From Paraglaciecola hydrolytica (GTDB taxonomy: Bacteria > Pseudomonadota > Gammaproteobacteria > Enterobacterales > Alteromonadaceae): DNA of 58,479 bases. The stretch lies in the NCBI RefSeq assembly GCF_001565895.1, contig NZ_LSNE01000020.1, positions 11,116-69,594 on the forward strand, read 5' to 3'. How positions within the stretch are numbered: the first letter of the stretch is position 1; every line of letters starts with the position of its first letter. This document shows, one piece after another, positions 27,214 to 37,060 of the stretch. The notes under the pieces were generated by a model. It worked only from the letters and a program-made list of their open reading frames with translations. It was not told the origin of the DNA and searched no databases. The position numbers were made by a program, and so were the translations under genes.

Positions 27214-28215
27214 CTATTTCACTGCACAAGTACTGCCCCTCACAATTAAATCGGTGGGCAAAAAGTAAGGGCGTAATACTGTTTCTGGATCAAACTTACC
27301 TTCTATTAAATTACACAACAATTTCATCGCACTAGAGCCTAATTCTTTGGCGGGCTGACGAATAGTGGTTAAGGGCGGATCGCAATATTTAGCGAACTCT
27401 ATATCGTCAAAACCCACTACGGAAATATCTTCAGGTACTCTCAATCCTTCGGCTTTTAAGCCTTGGATAATACCAATGGCCATTTTGTCATTCATGCAAA
27501 AAATAGCCGTTGGGCGGGGCTGCATATCGGCATATTCTTTGGCGGCATTAAGACCACTTGTCACTGAGAAGTCACCATTAATCATCAGTTTGTTTGATAG
27601 TGGTAAGCCTGCCTTTTGTAAAGCGTTTTGATAACCCAATTTACGGTGATGAGTGGCATGGATAAAATCTAAACCGGTTAAGCAGCCAATATGACGATGA
27701 CCTAAGGATACTAAGTAGTCAACTAGCTTTTCGGCAGCTTTAACATCGTCAACTGTAACCACTGGTGAGGGATTATTTTCAACATAATCACAAAGGGTCA
27801 CAATATTATCGATGCGTGTTCCATGTTTTTTGTTTAAACGCTTTTGTACTTTAAAATCTATGATGCCTTCAACAAGCCGTGTTTCTAACATGCTGTAGTA
27901 TTTATTTTCATCGTCTGGCGCTTCAAGAGGGTCTACTAACAACACGGTATAGCCCTTTATGCGCGCAATTTCTTGAATACCTTGAATAACATCCAGCAAA
28001 AAAGGGTTAGCCAGAGGTGCCATTACCAAGATGGAATACGAGCGTGATTGGGTAAAGTTACGGGCTAATAAGTTAGGTTTGTAATTAAGTTGTTCGATGG
28101 CTTTGATGACTTTGTCCGTGTTCTTTTTAGATACTTTTTCGGGCGCGCTAAAATACCGCGATACCGTTGCTACCGACACGCCCGCTAGTGACGCCACCTC
28201 TTTTATATTGGCCAT
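27214..28215 (-). CDS. LacI-family transcriptional regulator
   Basis: A 333-residue LacI/GalR repressor. The N-terminal HTH is MANIKEVASLAGVSVATVSR, the hinge follows near residue 50, and a sugar-binding core ends with the family's DLIVRGST. It is divergent from a TonB receptor, GH3 and esterase set. The 465-base intergenic region has two CG- or CA-centred LacI palindromes, one by each promoter. It is probably autoregulated and releases the receptor/GH3/esterase genes when a sugar inducer binds. Confidence 0.9.
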   Translation of the reverse strand: MANIKEVASLAGVSVATVSRYFSAPEKVSKKNTDKVIKAIEQLNYKPNLLARNFTQSRSYSILVMAPLANPFLLDVIQGIQEIARIKGYTVLLVDPLEAPDDENKYYSMLETRLVEGIIDFKVQKRLNKKHGTRIDNIVTLCDYVENNPSPVVTVDDVKAAEKLVDYLVSLGHRHIGCLTGLDFIHATHHRKLGYQNALQKAGLPLSNKLMINGDFSVTSGLNAAKEYADMQPRPTAIFCMNDKMAIGIIQGLKAEGLRVPEDISVVGFDDIEFAKYCDPPLTTIRQPAKELGSSAMKLLCNLIEGKFDPETVLRPYFLPTDLIVRGSTCAVK

Positions 28216-28272
28216 AATTTACATCATTTCAATAATTCTACCGCAGCATTATACCCATTACCGAGGCTTAAT

Positions 28273-28300
28273 GTAAATTTGTAATCGATTACAAATTTAC
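28273..28300. promoter_or_regulatory. LacI operator 1: perfect 28-bp palindrome
   Basis: GTAAATTTGTAATC and its exact reverse complement meet at a central CpG; the core TGTAATCGATTACA has the form of LacI-family sites. It lies 57 bases upstream of the lacI-type start, suggesting autoregulation. Confidence 0.75.
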
Positions 28301-28483
28301 GGCATCAGCTCTCCCGGTATGTTGTATCTAAATTTAGCATAGTTGAACATTAGTTGTATTTTTAAGTATTTAAATGTTGCTAAGTTATTGTTAAATAATA
28401 GTAATGTGTATTTTATTGAAAATATTTATTGTTAATTTAGTGTAATTGTTGTGATTTTTAAGTGTTAATAAGTTTGAAGTGAA

Positions 28484-28503
28484 AAATGTAATCAATTACA
28501 TTT
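28484..28503. promoter_or_regulatory. LacI operator 2 before the TonB receptor
   Basis: AAATGTAAT and ATTACATTT flank a CA centre. The core TGTAATCAATTACA differs from operator 1 at one base. It is about 190 bases before the receptor ATG, consistent with control of the receptor, GH3 and esterase genes. Confidence 0.7.
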
Positions 28504-28600
28504 CTTCTCGTTGCTGCTTTAGAGCAGACGAGAACACACAACACTATTCGGATTTGAAGTCACTGTACGATGCTGAGTTGGGTAATCGATAAAAATGATC

Positions 28601-28659
28601 ATCAGCTGTTGATTGATTCGAAGTGAAAACTTCAGGGTTGAGCCAGTGAAACAGCTGAT
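28601..28659 (+). promoter_or_regulatory. Nested stem-loop in the TonB receptor leader
   Basis: Outer arms ATCAGCTGTT (28601-28610) and AACAGCTGAT (28650-28659) are perfectly complementary. Inside is GAAGT-GAAA-ACTTC (28620-28633) with a GNRA-type tetraloop. It ends 33 bases before the receptor ATG, so it would lie in the mRNA leader. Function unknown. Confidence 0.4.
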
Positions 28660-28692
28660 TATTTTGTGAAAGAATAACTATTGGAAAGGTTT

Positions 28693-31014
28693 ATGAATCA
28701 CCCTAAAAAAACACTATTAAGCACCCTTATCGCAAGCGCTTGTGCCTCTTTTATGGCTGCTACTCCAGCGGCTTACGCGCAAGAAACACAATCTGAAAAA
28801 CCTAAAAATCTAGAGGTGATTGTCGTTTCATCAACTCGTACAGGTACCGACTTATCAAGTACGTCTGCAGCGGTTACGGCCTTGTCTGCCAAAGCCTTGG
28901 CTGATTCAGGCATTACTGATCCAACTAATTTACAAGACCAAGCGCCGAATATTTCAATAGATCGTGCTGGCTCAAGTGGTTTGCAAATTACTATTCGTGG
29001 TGTGTCGAGTACGGACAACACTGAAAAAGGTGACCCTTCAGCTGCGTTTTTACAAGACGGCGTCTACATCGCCAGACCTCAAGCGCAATAAGTGTCATTT
29101 TTTGATTTAGACCAAGTCGAAATACTACGAGGTCCACAAGGCACTTTATATGGTCGAAATGCCACAGCCGGATTGGTCAACGTTATTTCTGCCAAACCTA
29201 CCATTGATGAAATGTACGGCTCTTTTGATGCCACCCTTGGTGATTATGGCCGCCGCCAAGCGACCGCCATGTTAAATGTGCCTATTTCCGATAAAGCTGC
29301 TATTCGAGCTGCAATCAATGTAGACAGACGAGATACCTATTTAAATAAACATCCCGAATCTGCTTATGACATTGATCCCGGTAAAGATAATATGTCAGCC
29401 CGTCTTAGTGGCTTATTTGAACTAAGTGATGATATATCGCTACTCGTTAGAGGTGATTACTCTTCGATTGAGGGTAGTGCGCGCAGCGATGTTAAACTTT
29501 CAAACTTTTACGATGTGCTCAATACCTTTCCACCAGAAAGTGGCAAAGGCGTAAATCCAACTTATATCGCAGACCAAAAAAGTTCTGATGAACTAAGAAC
29601 GGTGAGTTGGCAGGATACGATGCAACGAACCAACGATAATTCAACTTGGGGCGCCATGGCTGAGTTAAATTGGACAATCAATAGCCAACTTACCATGACC
29701 TACCTTGGCTCTTACCGTGAGTTTACCCGCCGGGAAGATAACATTACCGGATATTTGGGTAGTGTGGTACTACCTTTTGGTATCATCGATATCAGCAATC
29801 CACAATTGTTTCATGGTGACTATGAGCAAAGTTCAAACGAGCTCCGCTTTACTTATACAACCGACTCCATGAATTTACAGGGTGGTATTTATGCCTTTTC
29901 GGAAGAATCTGCGATTAAGTTTTTAATTTACCAAGGTGAAGAAGGCCAAGACGGTTATATATTTGGCTTTCCTCAAGATCCTACAAAATCAGATTCTGTT
30001 GCCATATTTGGCCAAGGCAGCTTTGATTTAAGTGACAAACTTAGCTTAACCGCGGGCGCTCGCTACACCCAAGACGAGAAGTCTCGAGTCGGTGCAGTAG
30101 TCAATCACGTGACGCTTGAAGAAGAGTTGAATTTTACCTATGACCCAGTGACCAATCCGATTCCAGATTCGTTAAACAATGCCGAAGTTGATTACAATGA
30201 ACTCACCTGGAAATTGGGCCTAGACTACGATATTAACGACGATATTTTATTATACGGCTTGATATCTACTGGCTACAAAGCAGGTGGTTTTAACGATGGT
30301 TGTATTGAAGGAATGCAAGATTGTAATAGTCCCTTACCCGAGGAAGCGGTTTATTATGATCCAGAAACCTTAACCGCCTACGAACTGGGCCTAAAATTAG
30401 AATTGGACAACGGCTTACGAACCTTTATTAACGTGTTTCACTATGATTACCAAGACTTACAGTTAAGCAATGTGTCTGAAATCTGTGGTGGGTCTTGTCA
30501 AGTCACTAGTAACGCCGGTAAAGCAGAGGTGGACGGCATTGAACTGGAGTCGCGTTATTATATTACCGCCTACGACAAACTCAATGTGGCCTTAACGTGG
30601 CTGAATGCCGAATATACCGATTACCAGCTTAACGACACGGTTAATCTAAAGGGCGAAAAATTAAACCGCTCACCGGAATATACCGCCATCGTCAGTTATC
30701 AACATATTTTTGAGCTGGGAAATGGCGCGGACATCGAGTTTGATATTTCAAGTCGCTGGAGTGATGAATATTCTATTTTATCTACCAGTTCTGTTTCGCA
30801 ATTTGTGCAACCCTCATTCCATAAAACCGATGTGGCGTTAACCTACCGTGCGCCAGAGCGTGATTGGTATGTACAAGCCTATGTGAAAAACATCGAAGAC
30901 GAGCTAACCGTATCAAACGCTTCTTTTGGCCCCGCTTTTCCGGGCTTAGCTGACGGTACGCTTACCTTCTCTGACCCGCGTACTGCAGGGGTTCGGTTCG
31001 GCTTAGAGTTCTAA
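28693..31014 (+). pseudogene. TonB-dependent receptor interrupted by one in-frame stop
   Basis: A receptor of about 774 codons with signal peptide (MNHPKKTLLSTLIASACA...AYAQE), plug domain and C-terminal beta-barrel ending in the aromatic residue of GLEF. The ATG at 28693 is chosen from GGAAAGG upstream. In the plug, after ARPQAQ, codon 29089-29091 is TAA, and the same frame continues VSFFDLDQVEILRGPQG to a normal end. Relatives commonly have Glu there, so one G-to-T change (GAA to TAA) explains it. No other defect is seen over 640 codons, so it is either a very recent mutation or a sequencing error. The GTG after the stop would make a product without signal peptide or full plug. It is first of the presumed LacI-controlled set. 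Confidence 0.8.
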
Positions 31015-31032
31015 GTAAAGTAATTAAAAATT

Positions 31033-31058
31033 GCTCGCCTATGTCAGGCGAGCTTTTT
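31033..31058 (+). terminator. Rho-independent terminator after the TonB receptor
   Basis: GCTCGCC (31033-31039) pairs with GGCGAGC (31047-31053) over a 7-base loop, followed by five Ts. It separates the receptor from the GH3 gene and would cut or attenuate read-through. Confidence 0.88.
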
Positions 31059-31130
31059 GCGTTAATGAAGAATCAATCGTCGTAACACAAGATAGTGTCT
31101 ATAAAATTAATTCAGGGTGAGTAACTCAAT

Positions 31131-33458
31131 ATGATAAGAAATATAAAAGCCAATAAACCCAAATCAATTGCTTTTCGAGCAATATGGCTCTCGTTGTTTG
31201 TGGCAAGTTCCATGTCCGTGTTACCTGCATTGGCTACTACCGCACCAAAGTTAGGGCAGGCCTCATTAGATGAAGTGATTCAAGCCTTGAGTTTGGAAGA
31301 AAAAGTCAAACTGGTTCGTGGCACCGGCATGAATATGGGCGACAGTGGCCCAACAGTTGGTCAAACCAAAGATAAGGTGCCAGGTGCAGCGGGTACCACT
31401 TACGCTATTCCGCGTTTAGGCATTCCCTCTATTGTATTGGCTGATGGCCCAGCGGGATTGCGTATTGCACCTACTCGTGATGATGACAAAGATCATACCT
31501 ATTATGCTACCGCGTTTCCTATCGCTAATTTATTAAGTTCAAGCTGGGATCTGTCCCTTGTTGAACAAGTGGGGCAGGCTATTGGGGCAGAATCAAAAGA
31601 GTATGGGGTAGATGTGCTGTTGGCCCCTGCGCTGAATATTCATCGCTTTGCTTTAGGCGGTCGAAACTTTGAGTATTATTCAGAAGATCCTTTACTCAGC
31701 GGTAAAATGGCGGCTGCCATGGTGCGCGGCGTCCAATCACAAGGGGTGGGCACATCGCTTAAGCATTTTGTAGCCAATAACCATGAGTGGAACCGCAACA
31801 CTATTGACGTACAACTTGATGAGCGTGCACTGCGTGAAATTTATTTACGGGGTTTTGAAATCGCGGTCAAAGAAAGTCAACCTTGGACAGTCATGTCCTC
31901 GTACAACAAAGTTAACGGTGAATACACCTCTGAGAGCGCCTATTTACTGACTGAGGTCTTGCGTGACCAATGGGGGTTTGATGGCGTGGTCATGACTGAC
32001 TGGTTTGGCGGCAAAGATGCAGCCGAGCAAATGGCAGCGGGCAACGACTTGCTCATGCCGGGCATGGACTATCAAGAAGGTATGATCATCGGTGCCATTA
32101 AAAGCGGTAAATTGGATGAAGCAAAACTTGATCGCAATGTAAAAAACATTTTGCAACTGGTGCAGGCTAGCCCCGCATTTAGCCAATATGCCTACAACAA
32201 CAAGCCTGATTTAATCAAACACGGCCAACTGTCTAAAACGGTTGCTGAAGAAGGCATGGTGCTATTAAAAAATAATGCTCAAACCTTGCCATTACGCGAT
32301 AAACAGTCATTGGCCTTGTTTGGTAATCATTCGTTTGATGTGCTCATCGGTGGCACTGGCAGTGGTGATGTTAATGAAGCTTATGTGGTTACGTTAGAAG
32401 ACGGCTTAAAAGAAGCGGGAATTGAGTTTGAAACCGGACTCGCTTCGGCCTACAAAGCCCATATAAAAACAGAAAACGCTAAACGTCCTGTGTCGAATAA
32501 CCCACTCGCAGCCTTTATGCCAAAACCAGCCTTAGTGGAATTCGGCTTAAAACAGGAATTGTTGCACGCATCGGCACAAAAATATTCTGCTGCTCTTGTG
32601 ACCATTGGTCGTAGTTCAGGTGAGTTTGTTGATCGCCAGCAAAGTGATTTTTATTTAACCGAGCAAGAGCGCGCCATGCTCGACATGGTATCCAGTGTAT
32701 TTCGTCAACAGGGCAAGCCTGTGGTGGTGATTTTGAATGTAGGTGGCGTTATTGAAATGGCCAGTTGGCAAGATAAAGCCGATGCCATTTTACTGGCCTA
32801 CCAACCCGGTCAAGAAGCGGGCAATGCCATTGTTGATCTGTTACTGGGCCACACCAATCCTTCAGGAAAATTGCCCGATACTTGGCCACTCGATTTACCT
32901 GATTATCCCGCCGCGAAAGAGTTTCCCGGTACAGTGCTTGACCCTGAGGCAAAGCCAGAAGGCATGATGCAAACCGTGCCAGCTAAGGTGACTTATGACG
33001 ATGGCATCATGCTTGGTTATCGCTATTTCAATACCCAAAAGGTTGAGGTGGCGTATCCCTTTGGTTTTGGTTTGTCGTATACCGACTTTACGTATTCTGC
33101 CATCTCATTAAGTAGTCAGGTATTTAGCGATAAAATTGTGGCGCAAATCACGGTTAAAAATAGCGGTAAGGTGGCAGGTAAAGAAGTGGTGCAAGTCTAC
33201 GTTTCAGCGCCACAAACTAACTTAGTCAAACCTGAAAGTGAACTCCGCGCGTTTGCCAAAACCACACTGTTACAACCAGGTGAATCCGAAGTACTTAGCT
33301 TTGAACTCAGTGCACGAGATCTGAGCTCATTCGATCAAGAGCATAATATGTGGCTAGCACAAAGCGGTGAATACGTGCTTAAAGCAGGTAAATCTTCACG
33401 GGAGATTCTGCAAAGCGCCCGCTTTAGTCTGCCAAAAGACCTGGCTATCAAACCGTAA
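31131..33458 (+). CDS. Glycoside hydrolase family 3 (beta-glucosidase/xylosidase type), exported
   Basis: A 775-residue GH3 enzyme with an N-terminal signal sequence (hydrophobic core AIWLSLFVASSMSVLPALA), TIM-barrel and alpha/beta sandwich domains, and a C-terminal fibronectin-III-like domain (FGFGLSYTDFTYS onward). The nucleophile is Asp290 in VMTDWFGG; the acid/base is probably the Glu of SSGEFVDRQ. GH3 retaining enzymes release terminal beta-linked glucose, xylose or arabinose. Position after a TonB receptor and before an esterase suggests periplasmic processing of imported aryl- or acyl-glycosides (inference). Confidence 0.92.
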   Translation: MIRNIKANKPKSIAFRAIWLSLFVASSMSVLPALATTAPKLGQASLDEVIQALSLEEKVKLVRGTGMNMGDSGPTVGQTKDKVPGAAGTTYAIPRLGIPSIVLADGPAGLRIAPTRDDDKDHTYYATAFPIANLLSSSWDLSLVEQVGQAIGAESKEYGVDVLLAPALNIHRFALGGRNFEYYSEDPLLSGKMAAAMVRGVQSQGVGTSLKHFVANNHEWNRNTIDVQLDERALREIYLRGFEIAVKESQPWTVMSSYNKVNGEYTSESAYLLTEVLRDQWGFDGVVMTDWFGGKDAAEQMAAGNDLLMPGMDYQEGMIIGAIKSGKLDEAKLDRNVKNILQLVQASPAFSQYAYNNKPDLIKHGQLSKTVAEEGMVLLKNNAQTLPLRDKQSLALFGNHSFDVLIGGTGSGDVNEAYVVTLEDGLKEAGIEFETGLASAYKAHIKTENAKRPVSNNPLAAFMPKPALVEFGLKQELLHASAQKYSAALVTIGRSSGEFVDRQQSDFYLTEQERAMLDMVSSVFRQQGKPVVVILNVGGVIEMASWQDKADAILLAYQPGQEAGNAIVDLLLGHTNPSGKLPDTWPLDLPDYPAAKEFPGTVLDPEAKPEGMMQTVPAKVTYDDGIMLGYRYFNTQKVEVAYPFGFGLSYTDFTYSAISLSSQVFSDKIVAQITVKNSGKVAGKEVVQVYVSAPQTNLVKPESELRAFAKTTLLQPGESEVLSFELSARDLSSFDQEHNMWLAQSGEYVLKAGKSSREILQSARFSLPKDLAIKP

Positions 33459-33492
33459 ACCGCTTGGTTTTAAGCAGCAGTAATAAAACAAC

Positions 33493-33532
33493 ATGCAGAT
33501 TGGTTGCTATGCCGATCTGCATTTATCATTTT
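33493..33532 (+). terminator. Rho-independent terminator after GH3
   Basis: ATGCAGAT-TGG (33493-33503) pairs with CCG-ATCTGCAT (33512-33522), one G-T pair, 8-base loop, followed by a T-rich tail TTATCATTTT. Confidence 0.75.
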
Positions 33533-33579
33533 ACAGATAAGCCATTAGTCACTAATGACGCTTGTCTAGGAGAACCACT

Positions 33580-35205
33580 ATGCAACAAATTCGTTCGACT
33601 CGTTTCATCATCTTACTTTGTTTGAGCCTCGGTTTATTAGCTTGTGAGGCTAAAGAAGCCAGCGTTGACCCACTACTTGTGAACACTGAAGCCGGTTTAG
33701 TAAAAGGTACATTACTACAAGGTGCTGCTCAGTCAGTAAGAGGCTATTTAGGTATTCCATACGCCCAAGCGCCGGTGGGCGAACTACGTTGGCAGCCTCC
33801 GCAAAAGGTTACACCGTGGCAAGGCATCAAAGATGCCAATCATTTCAGTAATGACTGCATGCAAATTCCTTTTCCAGGTGATGCAGCGCCACTGGGTGAA
33901 CCGGTCAGTGAAGACTGTTTGTATTTAAATGTTTGGGCGCCAAACACCGCTGACCAAGACAAATTGCCCGTTATGGTATGGCTGCACGGTGGCGGTTTTG
34001 TTAATGGTGGGGCATCACCGTCAGTGTATAACGGACAAGCTTTTGCAGAATCTGGTGTGGTCTTTGTCAGTTTGAATTATCGCCTTGGACGATTTGGTTT
34101 TTTTGCCCATCCTGCACTTAGTGCAGAAAACCCTGATGGACCCACAGGTAATTATGGTTTTATGGATCAAATTGCCGCTCTTGAGTGGGTAAAAAATAAT
34201 ATCACTAGTTTTGGTGGCGATGCCAACAACGTGACCTTGTTTGGTGAATCGGCAGGTGGACGTTCGGTTAATGTGATGATGCTGTCGCCAAAGGCGAAAG
34301 GTTTGTTTCATAAAGCCATTGTGCAGTCTGGCGGCGGTCGCAGTGAGTCGAATGGTTCAGTGGTGTATTTGGACAAAGAGGGTAAAGGGGCTAAACCTTC
34401 TGCCGAGCAAATTGGTGTGGCCTTTGCCACGAGTGTTGGAATAGACAGTGAAGGTCAACAAGCCATGGCGGAGCTGCGTGCTTTACCGGTGGAAAAAGTC
34501 CTAAGTGGTTTAAATATGGCCTCGACGAATGTTCCCACTTATAGCGGGCCGATGATCGATGGCAAGGTGGTGATAGAGGACGACGAAAGTGGTTTTACAG
34601 CCGGTCATCAAATGAAAATTCCCTACTTTGTTGGCAGTAACGACTTCGAATGGGGTTTTTTGAAAGACTACAATCCGAATGCCGCACAGATGATTGCTAA
34701 AGGCGCGTTGGCGCAAGCCTCTGATCCAAATGCTTTTTTAGCGGCGTACCAGCCCTTTGTTCCTGAGCAAAACGAACAGGTTAATATGGCCTTTTTAGGT
34801 TCTATGATTTTTGGGGATCGCAGTTTTGTGGAGCCTGCGCGCTTTTTAGCACGCCAAACTAGTAAAGTGGGTCAAGCCACGTGGTTTTATCGCTTCACCT
34901 ACGTACCTACCAGTTTAGAAGGTAAGGTCGACGGCGCGTATCACGCCAGTGAAATACCCTTTGTTTTTGCAAGCGGCACAGCACGTTATGCCGATGATTG
35001 GAGTGAAGCAGATAAACAGGTATCGTTAGTCATGCATGATGCGTGGGTCAATTTTGCGAAGCTGGGTAATCCGTCAATAGAAGGACAAGAAGCATGGTTT
35101 AACTCTAACAATGAACAAGTGATTGAATTTAATGCTGAAGGGGCGGTTGTAAAATCCGATCCTTTGACAAAACGGCTGGATCAAATAACACCCTTGGCAC
35201 AATAA
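33580..35205 (+). CDS. Type B carboxylesterase lipoprotein
   Basis: About 541 residues from the ATG at 33580 (AGGAG upstream; a TTG at 33562 is less likely). The signal peptide ends in the lipobox LLAC, so it is probably a lipoprotein. Carboxylesterase motifs EDCLYLNVW and the GESAGG elbow with Ser224 are present; the triad His455 lies in GAYHASE. The family cleaves simple esters, including p-nitrobenzyl and some feruloyl esters. Next to GH3 and with aromatic acid pathways nearby, it may release hydroxycinnamoyl or aromatic acids from glycans (inference). Confidence 0.88.
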   Translation: MQQIRSTRFIILLCLSLGLLACEAKEASVDPLLVNTEAGLVKGTLLQGAAQSVRGYLGIPYAQAPVGELRWQPPQKVTPWQGIKDANHFSNDCMQIPFPGDAAPLGEPVSEDCLYLNVWAPNTADQDKLPVMVWLHGGGFVNGGASPSVYNGQAFAESGVVFVSLNYRLGRFGFFAHPALSAENPDGPTGNYGFMDQIAALEWVKNNITSFGGDANNVTLFGESAGGRSVNVMMLSPKAKGLFHKAIVQSGGGRSESNGSVVYLDKEGKGAKPSAEQIGVAFATSVGIDSEGQQAMAELRALPVEKVLSGLNMASTNVPTYSGPMIDGKVVIEDDESGFTAGHQMKIPYFVGSNDFEWGFLKDYNPNAAQMIAKGALAQASDPNAFLAAYQPFVPEQNEQVNMAFLGSMIFGDRSFVEPARFLARQTSKVGQATWFYRFTYVPTSLEGKVDGAYHASEIPFVFASGTARYADDWSEADKQVSLVMHDAWVNFAKLGNPSIEGQEAWFNSNNEQVIEFNAEGAVVKSDPLTKRLDQITPLAQ

Positions 35206-35215
35206 CCTTCCACTA

Positions 35216-35252
35216 AACTTACCTGAAGGTTGGCAAAACAGTCAGGTAAGTT
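35216..35252. terminator. 11-bp perfect hairpin between convergent genes
   Basis: AACTTACCTGA (35216-35226) pairs with TCAGGTAAGTT (35242-35252) over a 15-base loop, between the esterase and the leftward MFS gene. There is no U run on either strand, so its efficiency is doubtful. Confidence 0.5.
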
Positions 35253-35293
35253 GTTGATCTAAGTTCACAGGAGTAGCTAGATTTCATTAATAA

Positions 35294-36505
35294 TTAGTGG
35301 CTTACTAAGCCTTGAGCGCCCTTTATCTTAACCACTGCAACAAAAGCGCCGACAAGTGATAGTGCAGCAATGAGCATTAAGACTTTATCGAGACCACCCA
35401 TTTGACCTTGCAAAGCAGCAACTACGATAGGTGCAGCAAATTGGCCTAAAAAGAAACAACCTGTCCAAAGACCTGTACCACGACCACGTACATTTTCAGG
35501 TAGTTCTTTGAGTACCCAAGTCAGCATAGTGGGCAATAAGGTGCCAAAACCTAAGCAGGCGACGATGACAGAAATACTGCTTAGCACCAGATTACCTGAC
35601 AATGCAGCTCCGCAATAACCAACGGCCGCTAACATGAGGCCAATGCTTATTAACGTTGGGCCAGAAGCGCCTTTGAATCGTTTAAATATAAAAGAGCCTA
35701 AGGCCACCCCGATATTCGCACCTGCACCAATGCCACCAATGATGGCAGGCGTCACTGTGGTAGTTAAGGCTAAAATCTCACCTAGTTTGACGATGACAGT
35801 ATAAAAGATAATGCCAACAAATAAGGTTGTGAATAACAATGGCAAAATCTTCAACCAAGGTAAACTTGGCGCACGAGAATCGGTATGTACAACATTACGT
35901 TCTGGTTCAAATAAGACAAGCCAAACAAATAAAGCAATAGGTAAGGCAAGTAAATAAAGTAGGAAAGGCCCGCGTGAACCTAAAAATTCGCCAAGTAAAC
36001 CGCCAATAGCAATTAAAACAATAGCACTTAAACTAACACTGGCAATTTGAATGGCTACCCAACGTTCTCGTGCCTTGCCTTTAAAATAGTCGGCAATGAG
36101 TGCGGTTGCCACAGTCATAATCGCCGCTTCGGCAATACCCAACACAACTCGTGCTGCAATGATGTGAGAAAGTTCGCTTAAGAAATAGGGTAGCAGTCCA
36201 ATAGCAGCATAAATTAACAAGGCGTAGAGTAGAACGGATTTTCGACCGGCTTTATCTGAAATCCAGCCAGCTAAAGGTGAAAATAACGCAACACACAAGG
36301 CCGGAACCGTCATCGCGATGGGTACCAGAAATTCATAACCCTTCACACTCGCAAATTCTTGCAATAATAGCGGTAATACTGGCACCAGTGAGATGATAGC
36401 CATGGCAGGCATGACTGCCGCTAGTATTAGAATGATGCCATGTTGAGTGGAGGCAATGTTATTTGTTCGTATCTTAGGATCTGAGTCAACTAGCTTATTT
36501 TTCAT
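35294..36505 (-). CDS. MFS transporter
   Basis: A 403-residue 12-helix major facilitator protein. The motif A-like loop GWISDKAGRKSVLL lies between helices 2 and 3. The N-terminus is a 20-residue hydrophilic leader followed by the first helix. It is divergent from a TonB receptor and convergent with the esterase. It could bring sugars or aromatic acids from the periplasm into the cytoplasm, but I cannot assign a substrate. Confidence 0.83.
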   Translation of the reverse strand: MKNKLVDSDPKIRTNNIASTQHGIILILAAVMPAMAIISLVPVLPLLLQEFASVKGYEFLVPIAMTVPALCVALFSPLAGWISDKAGRKSVLLYALLIYAAIGLLPYFLSELSHIIAARVVLGIAEAAIMTVATALIADYFKGKARERWVAIQIASVSLSAIVLIAIGGLLGEFLGSRGPFLLYLLALPIALFVWLVLFEPERNVVHTDSRAPSLPWLKILPLLFTTLFVGIIFYTVIVKLGEILALTTTVTPAIIGGIGAGANIGVALGSFIFKRFKGASGPTLISIGLMLAAVGYCGAALSGNLVLSSISVIVACLGFGTLLPTMLTWVLKELPENVRGRGTGLWTGCFFLGQFAAPIVVAALQGQMGGLDKVLMLIAALSLVGAFVAVVKIKGAQGLVSH

Positions 36506-37060
36506 TTATTTTTATCCAGTTTTCTTATTATTTAATAAGGGCTTATCGTTTTATCTATTTTCACCAACATAAATTTGATGTGACAAATATCTGTGTGGGT
36601 TTAAGAGTAAAGGTGATTGAGTCTATTATTTGCAATGGTCATGTAAAAATAATGTAATAGATTTGTGCGGATTGAAAGTGGATTAAACAGATTCCAACTA
36701 TCACAAAAGCTGATACTTAATTGGATTTTGTATTGATATATCAACTATCAGTTTACTCAATTAATAATGAAGCAAACCAAGTAAAATTATATTTTACTGT
36801 CATTTATATCGTATCCCAACATCGTTGTATCAGTTTCGTCGTTACTTGCTATCAATAAAATCAATTATCTCGATACATAATGCCTGCGTATAGTTAACGA
36901 TATGTTGCAAATGTGTTGTGTTCGTGTGTGGTTTCTGTTGTTCGAAAATTTACACTTAATAATTATGCTTGTTATAGGTTTTGTTAAACAAGCTTCGTTG
37001 ATGTTGGTGTGAGGTTTTGAATATAACCGCGATTAAACTAAGTACTTTAGTAGGTATATC
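36506..37060. other. A/T-rich divergent intergenic region
   Basis: The 555 bases between the MFS and TonB receptor starts contain no gene. The only structured element I can point to is the short palindrome at 36733-36744. Promoters for both genes must lie here, but none matches consensus well enough to mark. Confidence 0.5.
36733..36744. promoter_or_regulatory. TTGATATATCAA palindrome
   Basis: A 12-base perfect palindrome, followed by CTATCAG. It resembles the TTGATAT..TCAA boxes at 12041 and 19513 but has a shorter spacing. It lies 228 bases from the MFS start and 317 from the receptor start; its link to the MarR regulator is speculative. Confidence 0.3.

Noticed and set aside
29092-31014. 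A separate receptor gene starting at GTG 29092
   Set aside because: It would lack a signal peptide and half the plug domain; it continues the upstream frame exactly, so it is one interrupted gene.
36733-36744. Third site of the MarR regulon
   Set aside because: The spacing of the half-sites differs and the position is far from both starts; kept only as a low-confidence palindrome.
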